Source: Candidatus Coatesiibacteriota bacterium (GTDB taxonomy: Bacteria > JAFGND01). Taken from it: 33,491 nt of DNA. The DNA is taken from NCBI GenBank assembly GCA_016927185.1, contig JAFGND010000070.1:1-33491 (forward strand), in the 5' to 3' direction. Of this stretch, positions 31,258-33,491 are shown one piece after another; within the stretch, counting starts at the first letter, position 1, and every line of letters begins with the position of its first letter. Both the position numbers and the translations under genes were made by a program. The notes under the pieces were generated by a model, which was not told the DNA's origin, searched no databases, and worked only from the letters and a program-made list of their open reading frames with translations.

Positions 31258-32751
31258 ATGAAGCTATTAACTTTGTTTCTATTATTGACTTTCAGCTTGA
31301 TTTCTGCAAGATCAAGGACATTCACACTTGAGGAATTAAGACTTGCAATAAAAGCTAAAGGTTATAACTGGCAAGCTGGAGAGACAAGCAATTCAAGGCT
31401 TCCAGAAGCTCTTCGCGGAATGAATGTCATGAAACTGGACAGAAACAAGCAACCAATCAATTCAAAACCAGACTATTTCGCTAAAGAAAATCTGAAAAGA
31501 CCTTCAAAGCTAGATTGGCGCGATTACAATGGTCATAACTGGATAACTCCGATCAGGAATCAGGGTGGATGTGGCTCATGCTGGGCATTTGGTTCAGTTG
31601 GAGCCTGGGAACCAGTTACAAGAATTGCACACAATAATGCCACAGAGGAAATTGACTACAGCGAGCAATATCTTGTTTCAGACTGCTTCCCTGCAGGCAA
31701 TTGCTCCGGTTGCTGGCCAAGCAGTCTGTATCCATTCCTTAAAAGCAATGGCTGCATAGATGAAGATTGCTGGCCATATGAAGGAAGAAATTCTGCATGC
31801 AATCCCAAGTGCACCGACTGGGAAAGCAGATTGGTAAAAATGACTGATTACAGGGTACTGGGACATGACAATGAGGCAGTCAAGCAGGCTGTAACTGAAG
31901 GACCTGTTTCAACAACAATGGATGTTTATGAGGACTTCTATTACAATTATACTGAAGGAGTTTACAGGCATACTTCAGGAGGAAGTGTCGGACTTCATGT
32001 TGTTGCAATTATTGGATATAATGACGATGAGGAAGGTGGATACTGGTATTGCAAGAATAGCTGGGGAACCGGCTGGGGTGAACAGGGTTTCTTCAGAATC
32101 GGTTATGATGAGGCAGAAATTCCATGGGCTAATGAGACTCACTTGCCAATAATGCAGGATGAAGCTGCAAAATCCATTACTGTTGTTTATCCAAATGGGG
32201 GAGAAAACCTTGATGGAGGTTCAAGCGTATTCATAGAATGGATTACAACGGGCAACATCAGCCTTGTGGATCTTTTCTTCAGCACTAATTCAGGAAATTC
32301 ATGGGAAACATTAGCAACAAATCAGAATAATAATGGCAGTTTCAACTGGACAGTACCTAATATTGATGCAATTAGCTGCCTTATCAAAATTGCTGACAGT
32401 CAGGATACAAGTGTTGACCAGAGTGATGGAGTTTTTGAAATTCACAGAACAACAGGATTCAACTTTGCTAAAGGCACGAAATTTGCTCCATCTAAATATG
32501 GATTGTCTATATCACCCATACCATTTTTCAAAAGAGCAATGCTGAAATTTGATTTGCCAAATTCAGATATGGTTAGTATTGAAATTTTTGACGTAAATGG
32601 GAAAAAAGTTTCAACTGTTTGCAAAAAGTATTTGCAATCTGGAAGATATAACATTTCAGTTGATACTTCAAAACTTAGAAGTGGAGTATATTTCTTCAAT
32701 ATGAAGACAGAGAATTATAATACGACTCTGAAAGCAATTCATCTTGACTAA
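31258..32751 (+). CDS. Secreted papain-family (C1) protease with Ig-like and T9SS domains, copy 2
   Basis: 497 residues. Signal peptide about 1-17, prodomain pattern LEELRLAIKAKGYNWQAGET, then the papain domain with Gln102 and Cys108 in NQGGCGSCWAF, His247 in GLHVVAIIGY and Asn267 in NSWGTGWGEQGF. An additional beta-sandwich (about 305-395, VYPNGGENLDGGSSVFIEWI, a Kre9/KNH-like Ig fold) comes before a T9SS type A tail (SPIPFFKRAM, IFDVNGKKV, GVYFFNM). Copy 1 lacks the extra domain. AAGGAGG lies 5-6 nt before the ATG. The catalytic core and spacing match copy 1 closely (one-residue offset), so the pair arose by duplication. Confidence 0.9.
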   Translation: MKLLTLFLLLTFSLISARSRTFTLEELRLAIKAKGYNWQAGETSNSRLPEALRGMNVMKLDRNKQPINSKPDYFAKENLKRPSKLDWRDYNGHNWITPIRNQGGCGSCWAFGSVGAWEPVTRIAHNNATEEIDYSEQYLVSDCFPAGNCSGCWPSSLYPFLKSNGCIDEDCWPYEGRNSACNPKCTDWESRLVKMTDYRVLGHDNEAVKQAVTEGPVSTTMDVYEDFYYNYTEGVYRHTSGGSVGLHVVAIIGYNDDEEGGYWYCKNSWGTGWGEQGFFRIGYDEAEIPWANETHLPIMQDEAAKSITVVYPNGGENLDGGSSVFIEWITTGNISLVDLFFSTNSGNSWETLATNQNNNGSFNWTVPNIDAISCLIKIADSQDTSVDQSDGVFEIHRTTGFNFAKGTKFAPSKYGLSISPIPFFKRAMLKFDLPNSDMVSIEIFDVNGKKVSTVCKKYLQSGRYNISVDTSKLRSGVYFFNMKTENYNTTLKAIHLD

Positions 32752-32804
32752 AAAATGAAAGGAGGATTTTTTCAGATATCAATTTTTTAACAAAAGGAGG
32801 AAAA

Positions 32805-33491
32805 ATGAAGTATGTAATTATTCTACTAGTCATGGCTTTGGCTATGCCTTTAGTGGCATTAGATCCATATATAATGACGCTAGAAGAATGTAGAGCTTAC
32901 ATCAAGGCAAACAATCTCAAATGGGAAGCAGGTGTAACCCCTTATACCAATATGCCAAAAGAAACTTTGAAAATGATGCTTACTGGCATGTATCTTCCCA
33001 TCGAAAGCAAGACAAAAAATAGCAATCATATTGTTAATTCAAACACTAAAAATCCTGAATATCTTGACTGGACAAACGTAGGTGGAACGAACTGGATGAC
33101 TTCAGTCAAGAATCAGGCTAGCTGCGGCTCATGCTGGGCATTTGCAGTCATGGGAACCTGGGAAGCAATGATAAATATCAATTCGAATAATTCCAATATT
33201 GACTGGGATGCATCAGAGCAATACATGGTTTCAACCTGCTACTCAGGAGGAAGCTGCGGAGGCGGACCTGCTGGAACAGGACCTGCAAACTGGGTAAAAG
33301 CTAATGGAGTACCAGATGAAGCATGCTATCCATACAAGGCTGCAAATTCCAACTGCAATGAAAGATGCTCTGACTGGGCAAGCAGATTGAAATATATCAA
33401 GACTGTTACTAATGTTTGCACATCAGCAAATACTGAAGCAATCAAGGCAGCATTGAGAAATGGACCGGTTGGCACAGCAATGCAGGCAACA
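32805..33491 (+). CDS. Papain-family (C1) protease, copy 3, partial at window end
   Basis: 229 codons open to the last base, so the gene runs off the window. Signal peptide (KYVIILLVMALAMPLVA), then the prodomain LEECRAYIKANNLKWEAGVT, and catalytic Gln104 and Cys110 in NQASCGSCWAF. His, Asn and any sorting domain lie beyond the end. AAAGGAGG lies 4 nt before the ATG. The first 40 residues of the mature part are more divergent (inserts WTNVGGTNWMTSV). Third member of the protease array; whether it also ends in a T9SS tail cannot be seen. Confidence 0.88.
   Translation, partial: MKYVIILLVMALAMPLVALDPYIMTLEECRAYIKANNLKWEAGVTPYTNMPKETLKMMLTGMYLPIESKTKNSNHIVNSNTKNPEYLDWTNVGGTNWMTSVKNQASCGSCWAFAVMGTWEAMININSNNSNIDWDASEQYMVSTCYSGGSCGGGPAGTGPANWVKANGVPDEACYPYKAANSNCNERCSDWASRLKYIKTVTNVCTSANTEAIKAALRNGPVGTAMQAT

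Noticed and set aside
1-33491. tRNA, rRNA, prophage, insertion sequence or CRISPR
   Set aside because: I saw no cloverleaf, rRNA signature, transposase, integrase, or repeat-spacer pattern anywhere in the window.

Overview
The window is an AT-rich (roughly two-thirds A+T), gene-dense stretch of a bacterial chromosome, not a phage or plasmid. Four things point to an uncultured low-GC lineage of the FCB type (Cloacimonadota, WOR-3 or Delongbacteria-like): secreted enzymes ending in a Por/type IX (T9SS) sorting domain, many Cys-anchored lipoproteins, AGGAGG ribosome sites with frequent TTG/GTG starts, and a cell-envelope gene set typical of a didermic rod. I cannot fix the phylum by eye.

Layout. 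(1) 147-3984, plus strand: a tightly coupled operon of a small secreted Ig-like protein, a secreted GH18 hydrolase with a T9SS tail, and two glycosyltransferases (GT2, GT4). (2) 3960-8742, minus strand: an SPFH/prohibitin-like membrane protein, a membrane-tethered degenerate PP2C-like protein, and a polytopic membrane protein containing a spermidine-synthase-like methyltransferase fold. (3) 8925-11081, minus: two tandem secreted beta-propeller-like paralogues with an almost identical C-terminal tail. (4) 11272-13614, plus: a signal peptide peptidase (SppA) fused to an N-terminal outer-membrane-barrel-like region. (5) 13601-18695, minus: the rod-shape operon SPOR lipoprotein-mreB-mreC-mreD-mrdA(PBP2)-unknown gene, with no rodA. 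(6) 18831-22016: small or lipoprotein genes (LamG lipoprotein with a Gly-Thr linker; zinc ribbon-acpS-DUF3108 operon; coiled-coil lipoprotein), clear terminators and a candidate small RNA. (7) 22023-26030, minus: hutI, a large TPR/coiled-coil protein and an ExeA-like AAA ATPase. (8) 26361-29192, plus: three genes for an iron-sulfur/flavin electron-transfer module resembling parts of Flx/Hdr, AsrAB or sulfhydrogenase complexes, but with no catalytic partner here. (9) 29326-33491, plus: a DUF4878-like lipoprotein and a tandem array of at least three papain-family (C1) secreted proteases; the third is cut by the window end.

How it fits together: much of the window serves the envelope. MreBCD-PBP2 direct wall elongation, SppA and SPFH handle membrane-protein quality control, and the GH18 enzyme and papain-like proteases are exported, most likely through T9SS, to degrade external polymers. 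HutI (histidine degradation) and the redox module would suit a peptide-fermenting anaerobe; that link is inference. The most unusual items are the partnerless redox module, the barrel-SppA fusion, the shared non-T9SS tail of the propeller paralogues, the protease array, and the membrane methyltransferase whose reading frame lacks a normal start codon.
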